Notes: generated from the letters alone by a model not told the origin. A stretch of DNA of 64,000 nucleotides from Blastopirellula marina DSM 3645 (GCF_000153105.1 NZ_CH672376.1:549092-613091), one strand, 5' to 3'. Numbered from the stretch's first letter, positions 17,004 to 25,825 are shown. Numbers and translations are program-made.

Positions 17004-17885
17004 CTATTTTTGCTTGTCCAACATTCCTTGTTTCTGCATGAACGTGGTCACGACCTGCGGCCAGTGGGTCACTGCATGCTCGGTTGGGCGAAGTCCGTAG
17101 CCATGTCCGCCGGTCGGGTAGATATGGAGTTCGGCCGGCGTTTTCAATCGCTTGAGGCTCAGAAAGAAGGCGATACTGTTGTTGCACGGAACTGGATCGT
17201 CTTCGGCGTGGATCATAATCGCCGGGGGCGTGGTCGCGGTTGCTTGGGCCGTGTCGTTCAGGACGACGCTATCGGGTTCGGTCGTCAGATAGGCGGGATA
17301 AACCAGCACCAAGAAGTCGGGACGGCAGCTGAGTTTGTCGGCGTCGTCGATCGGGTCGTACGTTTTTAGTTCGTGGCCTACTCCGGTGATCGCGGTCAGA
17401 TTACCGCCGGCCGAGAAGCCGAGCAGGCCGATGCGAGCGGGATCGATGCCCCACTCAGCGGCATGTTGGCGCGTGAGACGAATCGCGCGTTGGGCGTCTT
17501 GCATCGGTCCGATCTGATAGTCCCCTTTGGCCCGCGGTACGCGATAGTGGAGCACCACGGCGGTGACGCCGATGTCATTCAGCCATTGGGCGACTTCGGT
17601 CCCTTCCAGGTCATACGCCAAGATGTTGTAACCGCCGCCGGGACAGACGACGACGGCGGCGCCGTTTCGCTTCTCCGCTGCGGGTTGATAGACCGTAATC
17701 ATCGGTTTGGTGACCTTGGTCACTTTGCGACCGATCCGCTCGTCGATCACTTCGACAATTTCTTCTTTGACAGCTTGGTCTTGGTCAGGAACCTGACCTG
17801 CAGGCCAGAGGTTGAGTTCAACATTGTCGGCCAAAACCGGCGAAGCGGCGATGGTGAGCAATGCGGCGGCGAGTATGGTTTTCAT
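17004..17885 (-). CDS. Secreted alpha/beta hydrolase (acetyl-xylan-esterase-like)
   Basis: A 293-residue protein with signal peptide (TILAAALLTIAASPVLA). It has an oxyanion-hole motif VVVCPGGGYN, nucleophile elbow GFSAGGN, acid in HAEDDPV and His in PTGGHGYGL, the layout of the hormone-sensitive-lipase/BD-FAE esterase group common beside polysaccharide-degrading genes. Probably removes acyl groups from a sugar or polymer outside the cytoplasm. ATG 17885 was chosen as it directly precedes the signal peptide. It lies 89 bp downstream of the ankyrin gene and ends at the terminator at 16952. Confidence 0.88.
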   Translation of the reverse strand: MKTILAAALLTIAASPVLADNVELNLWPAGQVPDQDQAVKEEIVEVIDERIGRKVTKVTKPMITVYQPAAEKRNGAAVVVCPGGGYNILAYDLEGTEVAQWLNDIGVTAVVLHYRVPRAKGDYQIGPMQDAQRAIRLTRQHAAEWGIDPARIGLLGFSAGGNLTAITGVGHELKTYDPIDDADKLSCRPDFLVLVYPAYLTTEPDSVVLNDTAQATATTPPAIMIHAEDDPVPCNNSIAFFLSLKRLKTPAELHIYPTGGHGYGLRPTEHAVTHWPQVVTTFMQKQGMLDKQK

Positions 17886-17974
17886 GGGGAAGCCTGGGGT
17901 GAGAGCGGGGAAGGTAGGTATCCGCGAGAATAGCTGACGCTGCAGAGCGAAGCAACTTTGGGCCCCGCGGCGCG

Positions 17975-18517
17975 TCAGCACTGGGCCTGCAGCTCATATG
18001 CGGTTTTCGCGCCATGGCTACGTAGTAGTTCAATCACTTTGGGATCATCGGTCCAGTCGAGCGCCGCAAGTTGGCAACCGGGGTCGCCGTAGAGATCGTA
18101 TCGCCGATTCAAGTCGGCGCCGGCTTCGACGAGCAGCGTCACGTAGCGAAGTCGCCGATCGGGAGAGATCTTCCAATTGAGGGCCGAAACGAGCGAACGG
18201 TCGAGGTTCGGGTTGGCGCCGCGCTCGATCAGCAGCGCGACCACTTCATCCTTTTCGTGCATGATCGCCGTTTGCAGCGGCGTTTCGCCGGTCGGGATCA
18301 ATTGAACATCGATGTTGTAGCCAGCATCGAGCATCACCGCGACGACGGCCGCTGCGCCCCGTTTGACCGCCAAGTTGAGCCATGATCGTTTCAGGTCTTC
18401 GGTCGTGACAAAGTCGCGGATCAGACTGCGATCAGCGGCGAGAATCTCTTGCACCAGGGCGGCGTCGCCGGCATAAATGGCGCGGCCCAGCTTTTTGTTG
18501 GCGATCGGATCAAACAA
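17975..18517 (-). CDS. Ankyrin-repeat protein
   Basis: A 180-residue cytoplasmic protein of tandem ankyrin units: LGRAIYAGDAALVQEIL, NLAVKRGAAAVVAVMLDAGY, TPLQTAIMHEKDEVVALLIE then RGANPN, and RYVTLLVEAGADLNRRYDLYG. No signal or catalytic domain; a protein-protein interaction role is expected. Initiation appears to be a TTG codon at 18517. It begins 41 bp downstream of the site-2 protease gene on the same strand, consistent with an operon. Confidence 0.82.
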   Translation of the reverse strand: MFDPIANKKLGRAIYAGDAALVQEILAADRSLIRDFVTTEDLKRSWLNLAVKRGAAAVVAVMLDAGYNIDVQLIPTGETPLQTAIMHEKDEVVALLIERGANPNLDRSLVSALNWKISPDRRLRYVTLLVEAGADLNRRYDLYGDPGCQLAALDWTDDPKVIELLRSHGAKTAYELQAQC

Positions 18518-18558
18518 CGGACGAAGCTTTCCTGAAACGAGGAGCGAAACGATCCATT

Positions 18559-19719
18559 CTAACTACTGCTTTGCCGCAGCGCCGACCGGATCGCGATAAA
18601 CTCGCCGACGTTTTCTAGATCGACCACGCCGACCAGTTGTCCACCGGCGACAATCGGCATCGAGTTGCAAGCGCCTTGCTGCAGGCGTTCGTAGGCGGTT
18701 TGCAGCATTTCGCCGGGCGTCGCAACCTGAAAATCGGTTCGCATTACGGTGCTGACAGCGGCGGCATTGCCATTTTCGGCCAGCGCCTTCAGCAGATCAT
18801 GCTTGGTCAACATCCCCACCACATGGCCCCCTTCGACCACCGGAAAGTCTTGCTGAAATCCGGCCAGCACATGCGCCGCTGCGGCGCCGAGGGTTTCGTC
18901 AGGGCGAACCGTTTGAAAGTGGGTGATCATGGCGCTGCGGATCGGAATGCCGGTCAGGGCGAATTTTCGCGTGACCATCGCCGCTTCGGCCGTCGCTCCC
19001 ATCCAGACGAAGAGAGCGATAAAGACGAGGAACGGATTGTAAAACAGCCCGGCGAAGCCGAAGAAAAACGCCATCATCTGACCGACTCCGGCGGCGATCT
19101 GCGTGGCTTGAACGTAGTCCATGTTCATCGCCAGAAAAGCGCGGAGCACGCGGCCTCCATCCATCGGAAAGGCCGGGAGCATGTTGAACAGCACCATGAT
19201 GACATTGAAGCCGAACATCACGAAACAGATCGATGCGGCCTGCTCCCATACGGTGTGATCGGTCATCGTCGAAATCGACACGTTGGATTCATCGGAAACA
19301 ACCGAACTGAGATACTCCAGGGCCATGTTGCGATCAGGAGCCAAGCTGCCGATCAAGAGGGTCAGCGCCAGAAAGATCACCGCCAGTACGACGTTGACCA
19401 TCGGTCCGGCGATCGCGACGACCAGTTCTTGTTTGGGATCTTCCGGCATCCGCTCGAGCCGCGCGACGCCGCCGATCGGCAGCAGCGTGATGTCTTTGGT
19501 CCCGATGCCGTATCTACGAGCGGCGAGCGCATGTCCCAGTTCGTGCAGCACCACAATGGTGAAAATAGCGACGACCATCGCCAGCCCCAGCACCGCATCG
19601 CTAAAATCGTCACCACGCGTCCAGTGAAGCGCGGCGAACCAGATTAAGATAATTAGGAAGGTGAAGTGGACGTAAACGCCGATCCCGAACAGCGTGCCAA
19701 TCCTTAACGACCATTTCAT
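18559..19719 (-). CDS. Site-2-type zinc metalloprotease (M50) with CBS domains
   Basis: A 386-residue intramembrane protease. The zinc motif HELGH (H59, E60, H63) lies in the second helix, and the third ligand is D187 in LPAFPMDGGRVL. About six membrane helices are followed by two CBS domains (MLTKHDLLKALAENG and VDLENVGEFIAI), the organisation of group III SpoIVFB-like proteases in which the CBS pair may sense nucleotides. It probably cleaves a membrane-bound regulator. It starts 44 bp after the stop of the P-type ATPase gene and precedes the ankyrin gene, so the three are likely cotranscribed. Confidence 0.93.
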   Translation of the reverse strand: MKWSLRIGTLFGIGVYVHFTFLIILIWFAALHWTRGDDFSDAVLGLAMVVAIFTIVVLHELGHALAARRYGIGTKDITLLPIGGVARLERMPEDPKQELVVAIAGPMVNVVLAVIFLALTLLIGSLAPDRNMALEYLSSVVSDESNVSISTMTDHTVWEQAASICFVMFGFNVIMVLFNMLPAFPMDGGRVLRAFLAMNMDYVQATQIAAGVGQMMAFFFGFAGLFYNPFLVFIALFVWMGATAEAAMVTRKFALTGIPIRSAMITHFQTVRPDETLGAAAAHVLAGFQQDFPVVEGGHVVGMLTKHDLLKALAENGNAAAVSTVMRTDFQVATPGEMLQTAYERLQQGACNSMPIVAGGQLVGVVDLENVGEFIAIRSALRQSSS

Positions 19720-19763
19720 GCGTAAACGCCTTTCGAGCCAATGTTGCGATATCGAGATAAATT

Positions 19764-22514
19764 CTAACGGTCGGCCGCACGTGTCAGCAGCTTATTCGTT
19801 TCCACGGCGAGAAATACCAGGGAACTAATCGCCAGGGCGATCGCCAAATCGCGGGGAGCCAAAGCGACGGTCTGAAAAAGATCTTGGAAGACCGGGATAT
19901 AGATCACGCCGATTTGCAGGATGAACGTCGTGCTGACGGCGACCAGCATCAACCAGTTAGAGAAGATCCCGATTTTCCAGAGAGTCTGTTGGGCGGAGCG
20001 AATCGCCAGAGCGTTGCCCATTTGCGAAAAGGTCAACACGGTAAAGACCATCGTGCGCCAATAACGATGATCGCTTGCGTCGGGGCTCCAATAAAAATAT
20101 CCCGCGGCGAGGGAAGTGATCGCCATCAAGCCGCCGATCCAGATGACTTCCCAGCCTAATCCGCGCGACAAGACTTGCTCGTCTCGGGGATGCGGCGGCC
20201 GCGACATCGTGTCAGGTTCGCCCGGTTCCATGGCCAACGCCAGGCCTGGCAAACCATCGGTGACCAGATTGATCCATAAAATCTGGAGCGGCGACAGCGG
20301 TAGCGGCATGCCGATCAACGGCGCTACGATCATGACCAGCAACTCACCGGTATTGCTGGTCAGCGTGTATTTAATGAACTTGCGGATGTTGTCATAGATA
20401 ATGCGGCCTTCGCGAACTGCAAACACGATCGTTGCGAAGTTGTCGTCGCGCAGCACCATGTCGGACGCTTCTTTCGCGACATCCGCGCCGGTGATCCCCA
20501 TCGCGACCCCGATGTCGGCGCGCTTCAGCGCCGGCGCGTCATTCACGCCGTCTCCGGTCATCGCAATAATTTGGTTTTGTCGCTGAAGGCTGCTGACTAA
20601 CCGCAGTTTGTGGCTTGGCGACACGCGGGCAAAGACGCTCACACGCTTCGATACTTCATCCAATTCCGCATCCGATTCGATCCGCTCCAGATCATTGCCG
20701 GTGAGGACGCCTGCGGAAACGTCAAACAGCAATTGCGTCGCGATGCTCTTGGCGGTCAGCGGATGATCACCGGTAATCATGACGGGGCGAATGCCGGCGG
20801 CTGCGCACATTTCGACCGCATCTCGCGCTTCGCTACGCGGCGGATCGACCAGTCCGAAGAGTCCCAAAAAGATTAAGTCGCGCTCCAAGCTTTCGGGAGA
20901 CGTGTCTCCATTGGCCGCGTACGGCTTGTAGGCCAGCCCGAGAATTCGCATGCCGTGCTCGGCTAATTCGTCATGCTGGGCTTTGATTTGGGCGATCCGG
21001 ACGTCGTCTAAATCTCGCTCCGCGCCTCCCAGCACATAGCTGGTGCAACAGTCGAGCAGACCTTCAATGGCGCCCTTGGTGATGACGACGCTAGGTTGGG
21101 AGAGCAGAGGCGCAAACGACATCGGCTCTCCGTCGTGAACCTGATGGACGGTCGTCATCCGCTTTCGCTCAGAATCAAATGGGGCTTCGGCGATGCGCGG
21201 AAACCTGCTTTCCAGCTCTTCTTTGGAACACAGGAAGTCGGCGGACGCCATGACTAGCGAGCCTTCAGTTGGATCGCCGATGACAATGCGCTCCCCCGTT
21301 TTCGACCGATCCAGCGACGCGTCGCTGCAGAGCGCTCCCCCGGCGACCAGCAGCGCGAAGGATGGATCGGCGTCGATTTGCGATCCGAGTTCGGTGCGTC
21401 TTCCTGCGCTCTGCTCCTGTTCACTGGAAGCGGCGAGATGAGCGTCGTCGATGCGCTGATCGCCGGCGGACAACACGGCGACGGTCATCTGGTTCTTTGT
21501 CAGCGTTCCGGTTTTGTCCGAGCAAATGGTCGAGACGCTGCCCAGGGTTTCGACCGCCGGCAAATTACGGATGATCGCGTTGCGACCCAGCATGCGCTGC
21601 GCTCCGATCGCCAGCGCGATGGTGACGACCGCCGGCAAACCTTCCGGCACAGCGGCGACCGCCATACTGACGGCCGTGAGAAACATGACTCTAGCGCGCT
21701 CGGCGAACGTCTGGCCTTCTTGGCTGAAAAAGAAAAGTCCCGTGAAAAACAAGATCACGACAATCGCCAAGACGATCATCGCCAACTGTCTGCCCAGGGT
21801 ATCAAGCCGTCGTTGCAGGGGAGTTTGCTCTTGATCAACCGTCTGGATCATGTCGGCAATTTTGCCAAGTTCCGTGCTCATGCCGGTGGCGGTCACAACC
21901 AGAACGCCGCGACCATAGACGACAGAGGAGCCCATGAAGGCCATGTTGACGCGATCCGCCAGCGCCGTCTCCGGCGCTAAGGTGGTTGTCGCCTTTTTTT
22001 CGACGGCTTGCGACTCTCCCGTCAGGGTCGCTTCCTGAATCCGCAGATTGGCCGCTTCCACCAAGCGACCATCGGCGGGAATCAGGCTGCCCGCTTCTAG
22101 CAGCACAATGTCGCCGGGGACTAATTCGAAGCCGGGAACTTCTCCCACATGGCCGTCACGGCGAACATGGGCGGCTGGTCTCGCGAGCGTCTGCAGCGCG
22201 GCCATCGCTCGTTCGGCGTTATATTCTTGCCGAAATCCAATGATCGCATTAAGGATGACGATGAAGAGGATGACGACCGCATCCTTCCACTCGTGCATGA
22301 AAAGCGACACGACGGCCGCGACAAGGAGGACAATCACCAGCGTTCCCGAGAATTGCTCTAGGAGGGTCTTCCACGGACTTTTCCCGCCATGTTCTACGAG
22401 CTCATTGGAGCCATATTTTCTTTGGCGGCGCCGCACCTCGTCTGCGGGGAGTCCCGATTGCTGCGAGACGGTGAATTTCGAGAGGGTGTCTTCAATCGAT
22501 AGATCGTGGGACAT
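19764..22514 (-). CDS. P-type cation-transporting ATPase, calcium (type IIA) group
   Basis: A 916-residue pump. The actuator motif is TLTGES (about 163-168), the phosphorylation loop CSDKTGTLTKNQ has D333, the nucleotide-binding domain follows, and the hinge is GDGVNDAPALKRADIGVAMG. The helix-4 motif AVPEGL and the helix-6 motif INLVTDGLP match SERCA/PMR1-like calcium ATPases. The N-terminal cation-ATPase domain (LSKFTVSQQSGLPADEVRRR) is intact. It should export Ca2+ or a similar divalent ion. It is the first gene of the leftward run that continues with the site-2 protease. Confidence 0.93.
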   Translation of the reverse strand: MSHDLSIEDTLSKFTVSQQSGLPADEVRRRQRKYGSNELVEHGGKSPWKTLLEQFSGTLVIVLLVAAVVSLFMHEWKDAVVILFIVILNAIIGFRQEYNAERAMAALQTLARPAAHVRRDGHVGEVPGFELVPGDIVLLEAGSLIPADGRLVEAANLRIQEATLTGESQAVEKKATTTLAPETALADRVNMAFMGSSVVYGRGVLVVTATGMSTELGKIADMIQTVDQEQTPLQRRLDTLGRQLAMIVLAIVVILFFTGLFFFSQEGQTFAERARVMFLTAVSMAVAAVPEGLPAVVTIALAIGAQRMLGRNAIIRNLPAVETLGSVSTICSDKTGTLTKNQMTVAVLSAGDQRIDDAHLAASSEQEQSAGRRTELGSQIDADPSFALLVAGGALCSDASLDRSKTGERIVIGDPTEGSLVMASADFLCSKEELESRFPRIAEAPFDSERKRMTTVHQVHDGEPMSFAPLLSQPSVVITKGAIEGLLDCCTSYVLGGAERDLDDVRIAQIKAQHDELAEHGMRILGLAYKPYAANGDTSPESLERDLIFLGLFGLVDPPRSEARDAVEMCAAAGIRPVMITGDHPLTAKSIATQLLFDVSAGVLTGNDLERIESDAELDEVSKRVSVFARVSPSHKLRLVSSLQRQNQIIAMTGDGVNDAPALKRADIGVAMGITGADVAKEASDMVLRDDNFATIVFAVREGRIIYDNIRKFIKYTLTSNTGELLVMIVAPLIGMPLPLSPLQILWINLVTDGLPGLALAMEPGEPDTMSRPPHPRDEQVLSRGLGWEVIWIGGLMAITSLAAGYFYWSPDASDHRYWRTMVFTVLTFSQMGNALAIRSAQQTLWKIGIFSNWLMLVAVSTTFILQIGVIYIPVFQDLFQTVALAPRDLAIALAISSLVFLAVETNKLLTRAADR

Positions 22515-22622
22515 CGCGATTCCTGGATGCGGCGCTTGCTAATAATCGCCGGGGAACCGGCAGCATGCTTCGTCGTCATGCTATCCCTACGTCGTACGAG
22601 CGCCAACTGCTTGCGTCCTCAA

Positions 22623-22656
22623 CAAAAAAAACGCCGCACCCGTTGGGGTGCGACGT
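22623..22656 (-). terminator. Intrinsic terminator of the glycine-zipper protein gene
   Basis: The stem is 22631-22641 and 22646-22656 (ACGCCGCACCC / GGGTGCGACGT with one wobble) with a GTTG loop. Reading leftward it is followed by eight T residues. It lies 41 bp past the stop codon at 22698. Confidence 0.85.
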
Positions 22657-22697
22657 TTTGCTGAACTTCAGCTATATCAAAGATTTACCAAGCGTGG

Positions 22698-23621
22698 TTA
22701 GTCGCTGCCGATCGCGGCTCCGATGCCGGCGCCGAGATTCGCACCACGTTGTCCGCCAACGGCTCCTCCGATTCCGGCCCCAATATTGGCGCCTTGCTGG
22801 GCGCCGCGGTTGCCACCGTAGTAGCCGGGTCCGTAACCATTTCCGTATCCATTGTTGTAACCTCGGCCGTAACCGTTGTTACCGTACCCATTGTTGTAGC
22901 CTCGGCCATATCCGTTGTTGTAGCCGTTATTGCCGCCGCGATAGTACGTACGGTTCGGGCCGTTGTAGTAGCCATCGTTGTAGTACGCCTGACCGCCGAC
23001 GTTACCGCCGTAATAATTACCTTGCTGCTGATAACCACGGGGGCGCGAGTAGTTCGCACGATCGTAGGTCACCCAGTTGCCGCCGCGGTGATACATCCAG
23101 TGTCCGGCAGGGGTCCAGTACCACCATTCGCCGTTATGCTGCTTGTAGCGCCATTTGGCGTTCCGGTCATTGTTGTCGACATGATCACGATCGCGGTCGC
23201 GATCGTTGTTACGATTACGATCCATCGCGGCGCGGTTGCGCGCATCAATGTCGGTCGTCGCATCGACATCAACACCGGGGTTCGGATTACCCGGAAGAGC
23301 GGGATCGACGTTGGCCCTGGCCTTCATGTCCCCTTCTAGTTGCGAATCAAGTCGCGGGGCGCGATCCGCTTTGACGTCCACGTCGACAGCGGCGTCTCCT
23401 TGAGCTGCAGGCACCGGCAGCGCGTCATCCGCTTGAACGGCCGGAGGAGCGACCGCCTTCGGCGTGTCGACTTTCGGAGCGTTCACGTCGACATCAACGC
23501 CTGCGTTGGCTTTCGGGGGGCCTTCGATCGCCTCGGTCAGATCAACGTCTTGCGCAGCAACAGGCAGCGCCAAAGCACAAATGCCCAATAGGCCCAGCCA
23601 GCTCCAAGTGGTCTTTGTCAT
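22698..23621 (-). CDS. Secreted Gly/Tyr/Asn-repeat protein with C-terminal glycine zipper
   Basis: A 307-residue exported protein. A signal peptide (SWLGLLGICALALPVAAQ) is followed by a VDVDV-rich N-terminal half, then a compact aromatic domain (WRYKQHNGEWWYWTPAGHW, like YXWGXW-type envelope proteins). Next are tandem GYNNGYGRG-type repeats and a glycine-zipper pair (GANIGAGIGGAVGG, GANLGAGIGAAIGSD) resembling OsmB-like outer-membrane proteins. Probably a cell-envelope structural or stress protein. ATG 23621 has a strong GAGGAG ribosome-binding site eight bases upstream. A -24/-12-like promoter lies 77 bp upstream. Confidence 0.8.
   Translation of the reverse strand: MTKTTWSWLGLLGICALALPVAAQDVDLTEAIEGPPKANAGVDVDVNAPKVDTPKAVAPPAVQADDALPVPAAQGDAAVDVDVKADRAPRLDSQLEGDMKARANVDPALPGNPNPGVDVDATTDIDARNRAAMDRNRNNDRDRDRDHVDNNDRNAKWRYKQHNGEWWYWTPAGHWMYHRGGNWVTYDRANYSRPRGYQQQGNYYGGNVGGQAYYNDGYYNGPNRTYYRGGNNGYNNGYGRGYNNGYGNNGYGRGYNNGYGNGYGPGYYGGNRGAQQGANIGAGIGGAVGGQRGANLGAGIGAAIGSD
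22814..22938 (-). repeat. In-frame tandem coding repeat (GYNNGYG units)
   Basis: Imperfect repeats of 21-27 nt encode Gly-Tyr-Asn-Asn-Gly-Tyr-Gly units within the glycine-zipper protein. They explain the repetitive look of this stretch; the spacing and coding frame rule out a CRISPR array. Confidence 0.75.
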
Positions 23622-23697
23622 AGTAGTCTCCTCAGTCAAGTCCATCGGTCGTCCGCGAATCTCGAAACGCGGCGTTGTTTTCATGCCCAGACATAGA

Positions 23698-23713
23698 AGC
23701 AAAGACCATGCCG
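23698..23713 (-). promoter_or_regulatory. Sigma-54-like -24/-12 promoter
   Basis: The minus strand reads CGGCATG-N4-TTGCT, matching 10 of 12 positions of the consensus TGGCACG-N4-TTGCW with exact GG/GC spacing. It lies 77 bp upstream of ATG 23621. Found by eye. Confidence 0.5.
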
Positions 23714-23927
23714 CTTGAGCGAAAGCTGTTTTCTCGGCGTTTTTGACCCCAGACAATCGCCACGGCGCCGGCGCGGCGACCATCGTGAAGCGTCAGCCGC
23801 CAACCAACCAGCGCCAACAAAGCGCGATGCGAGATTCCGACGCTCGAATGCTGTTGAATCGACTGCGCGCACAGTCGCGTTGAGGATGGAAGCGGAACAA
23901 GTTGCGAAAGAGTTCGCAGGCAAGAAA

Positions 23928-23973
23928 TAAAAAAAGCCCGGCGCGCGATTGCTAGGTGTCAACGCGCGTCGGG
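23928..23973 (-). terminator. Intrinsic terminator for the leftward ExoD-like operon
   Basis: CCCGGCGCGCG (from 23937) pairs with the CGCGCGTCGGG-type arm ending at 23973. Reading leftward the stem is followed by CTTTTTTTATT. It lies about 160 bp past the ExoD-like gene. Confidence 0.65.
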
Positions 23974-24133
23974 TTCACGCTACGGGTCAGTTACCTAACG
24001 CTCCGTGTAGCGTCCCTGTTCGACTGCGGTCATCTGGAGCCAGATAAACCGAAAGGGCCCATCAGCCGAACACTTTCAATCTAGGTCGCGATTGGGGGCG
24101 ACGCAAATATTTTTTGTCAGCGGCGGCAACTTT

Positions 24134-24733
24134 TTAGAATGGCCAGAAGACGACTGCCAATACGATCGCCGCAACACTGGCGGCGCAGCCGGCCAAGACT
24201 AATGCTCCATCTTTGGCCGTCATGCCTAAAGCGATCAACGAGATGGCTGTTCCCGGCACGGCGACAGCGAACGGGAGAAATGCGAGCGGGATAAAGAGGG
24301 CCGCCAAGATCATCACGACCAGGGCGATCGCCTGACGAAATGGGGCATCAATCAAAAATGCGAAGCGGTTGTGAATCCAGGGCTCGAACCAGACCGCCCA
24401 AGGACGTGTCGACTTGACCGCGTTGACCAACTTCTCACGCGAGAAGGAAAATGCAAGCAAGCGCTTCGGCAGCCAGATGTGAGATCGCGCGACAAACATC
24501 TGCGCCGCGATGACAAAGATCAAGAAGCCGGTAAAAATGGAAACGCCGGGGATCGCGCCAAGCGGCGAGACAGCCAAAACGGCGGGAACCAGTAGGACGG
24601 GGCCGAAACTGCGACTGTTCAGCGCCTCCAATACGTCGCCGAACGAAGCGTTATCGCCTTTGGTATTGTCTACCAACTGGTCAAGCACATCGCTCAAATT
24701 CTCCGGTTCCTCCTTCGCGCACGCCGTCTCCAT
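24134..24733 (-). CDS. ExoD-family membrane protein
   Basis: A 199-residue membrane protein matching the ExoD family (first linked to exopolysaccharide synthesis in rhizobia; the molecular activity is unknown). Features are the N-terminal LSDVLDQLVDNTKGDNASFGD, then LEALNSRSFGPVLLVPAVLA, SPLGAIPGVSIFTGFLI and the long hydrophobic C-terminal half, about four to five helices. ATG 24733 has GGAG six bases upstream; the preceding TTG is a less likely start. It follows the small lipoprotein gene by 27 bp and is probably cotranscribed with it. Confidence 0.85.
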   Translation of the reverse strand: METACAKEEPENLSDVLDQLVDNTKGDNASFGDVLEALNSRSFGPVLLVPAVLAVSPLGAIPGVSIFTGFLIFVIAAQMFVARSHIWLPKRLLAFSFSREKLVNAVKSTRPWAVWFEPWIHNRFAFLIDAPFRQAIALVVMILAALFIPLAFLPFAVAVPGTAISLIALGMTAKDGALVLAGCAASVAAIVLAVVFWPF

Positions 24734-24760
24734 CAAGATCTCCAGGTTAAGTTACTGCGC

Positions 24761-25012
24761 CTAGTTGGCGGGATTATCGGTTCGTCCGTCGACATCAATG
24801 TCGACTCCTTGTCCGCCGCCGATATCAATATCGATCTTCGCTTTGCTTTCCTCTTCTAACGGAGCGGGATCCGCAGTCGAGTCGATCGTGGGGGGGGCGG
24901 GATCCACAGGGACTTGATTGGGAGGGGGAGCGCACCCGAGTAAGAGCGCGGCCGCACAGACGGCGCCAAGCCCGAGGTGATACAGTTCAAATGGATCAGG
25001 GCGACGAAACAT
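24761..25012 (-). CDS. Small acidic lipoprotein
   Basis: An 83-residue protein with an N-terminal signal ending in the lipobox LLGC (Cys about 27), followed by a Pro-rich linker and an acidic, Asp/Gly-rich tail (IDIDIGGGQG, VDIDVDG). The tail echoes the VDVDV stretches of the glycine-zipper protein at 22698. Lipid-anchored in the envelope by prediction; function unknown. GGAG precedes the ATG by nine bases. An intrinsic terminator lies upstream of it at 25042-25084, so expression may need read-through or a promoter I cannot see. Confidence 0.7.
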   Translation of the reverse strand: MFRRPDPFELYHLGLGAVCAAALLLGCAPPPNQVPVDPAPPTIDSTADPAPLEEESKAKIDIDIGGGQGVDIDVDGRTDNPAN

Positions 25013-25041
25013 GAGAACGACTCCAGTTTGAAGGTATCGCG

Positions 25042-25084
25042 AAAAAAGAACGGCTCGCCCTGCTGGTGACGCGGCGAGCCGTTC
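25042..25084 (-). terminator. Intrinsic terminator after the small anchored acidic protein gene
   Basis: GAACGGCTCGCC (25048-25059) and GGCGAGCCGTTC (25073-25084) form a perfect 12-bp stem. Reading leftward it is followed by TTTTTTCGC. It lies 13 bp past the stop at 25097. Confidence 0.85.
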
Positions 25085-25096
25085 GACTAGCCGAAA

Positions 25097-25462
25097 CTAG
25101 CCAGGTATCGTGGCGGTCGCGTCGTTGTTATCAGCAGGCGGGGCTACCGGCGCCGGTTCGGTTTCGATGTTCACTTCGGTTTCTGGCTCCGAATCGCCGT
25201 CGACTTGATCTTGGACTTCTTCAGCGCCATCCTCGATTGATTTGCCGGCGTCGTTGAGCATCTGCTTGCCCGACTCGACCGCTTGATCGGCGTCCTCTTT
25301 CATTTGCTGCGTGTTAACTTCAATCGTGGTCTTGTCACTGGAGTTCTCGACGGTGGCGTAGCCCATCGCGTAGATGACTCCGCAAGCGAGCACGACTACC
25401 AGGGCGAGTGTCGCCAGAACGGCGCCTATCGAGTTGCCGCGGCGTAATGGGTAATTCTTCAT
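25097..25462 (-). CDS. Small membrane-anchored acidic protein
   Basis: A 121-residue protein with one N-terminal membrane helix (SIGAVLATLALVVVLACGVIY). It then has a helical, charged region (QQMKEDADQAVESGKQMLND, GKSIEDGAEEVQDQVDG) and a Glu/Pro/Ala-rich tail. The helical part resembles the YtxH/CsbD-like stress proteins only in composition. Function unknown; predicted to face the periplasm. ATG 25462 is preceded by GGAGAAACCCC. A weaker -24/-12-like sequence lies about 62 bp upstream and a strong terminator follows, so it is probably a one-gene transcript. Confidence 0.68.
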   Translation of the reverse strand: MKNYPLRRGNSIGAVLATLALVVVLACGVIYAMGYATVENSSDKTTIEVNTQQMKEDADQAVESGKQMLNDAGKSIEDGAEEVQDQVDGDSEPETEVNIETEPAPVAPPADNNDATATIPG

Positions 25463-25523
25463 GGGGTTTCTCCATGGATGTGGATCGGAAGGAAACGGCG
25501 TCGAACGACGCGATCCTTCTTTA

Positions 25524-25539
25524 GGCATTTCGCGGGCCA
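25524..25539 (-). promoter_or_regulatory. Weak sigma-54-like -24/-12 promoter
   Basis: The minus strand reads TGGCCCG-N4-ATGCC: 9 of 12 consensus positions, with invariant GG and GC correctly spaced. It lies 62 bp upstream of ATG 25462. Could be chance on its own. Confidence 0.35.
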
Positions 25540-25825
25540 ATCGATCGCGAAAGACCCTAAGCCTTGTGATAACTTCAGGTTGTGACGTCTGTGCGGCGAA
25601 CTGTGCGTGGGGCATTGTTGGCGGTCTGACGACCAGCCTGATTGCGCTACGCACGCACGGGCGAGGAGATTTGCTGTTGAAACTTGCGCGAGTGGGCGGG
25701 GATGCCGCAGATTTGATCGATTTCGACCTGAACTCAAGAAAAATGAGCTTTCGAAGCAAGGATGGTCGGCTATTTGCTCAGTTGTCGCATCTGGAAAAGT
25801 TGCTGGAGATGCGGGGGGGTGGTGG

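Larger units (their letters stand above)
23622..24133. other. 512-bp non-coding region with promoter and terminator signals
   Basis: It holds the leader and promoter of the glycine-zipper gene (to about 23720) and a leftward terminator at 23928-23973. A further imperfect hairpin, ACGCTACGG...CCGTGTAGCGT, lies around 23977-24013. Small reading frames at 23632-23962 look spurious. Confidence 0.5.

Noticed and set aside
22814-22938. Regular short repeats that could suggest a CRISPR array
   Set aside because: The repeats are in frame, encode GYNNGYG units of a secreted protein, vary in length, and have no unique spacers.
22565-23374. A 269-codon rightward open frame rich in Arg, Ser and Cys
   Set aside because: It is antisense to the Gly/Tyr/Asn-repeat protein; the composition is what the complementary strand of such repeats produces, and it crosses the terminator at 22623-22656.
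23970-24040. A GGTTCA-containing stretch that might be a tRNA or small structured RNA
   Set aside because: A cloverleaf cannot be drawn: no acceptor stem or anticodon arm at the required spacing, only an imperfect ACGCTACGG/CCGTGTAGCGT hairpin.
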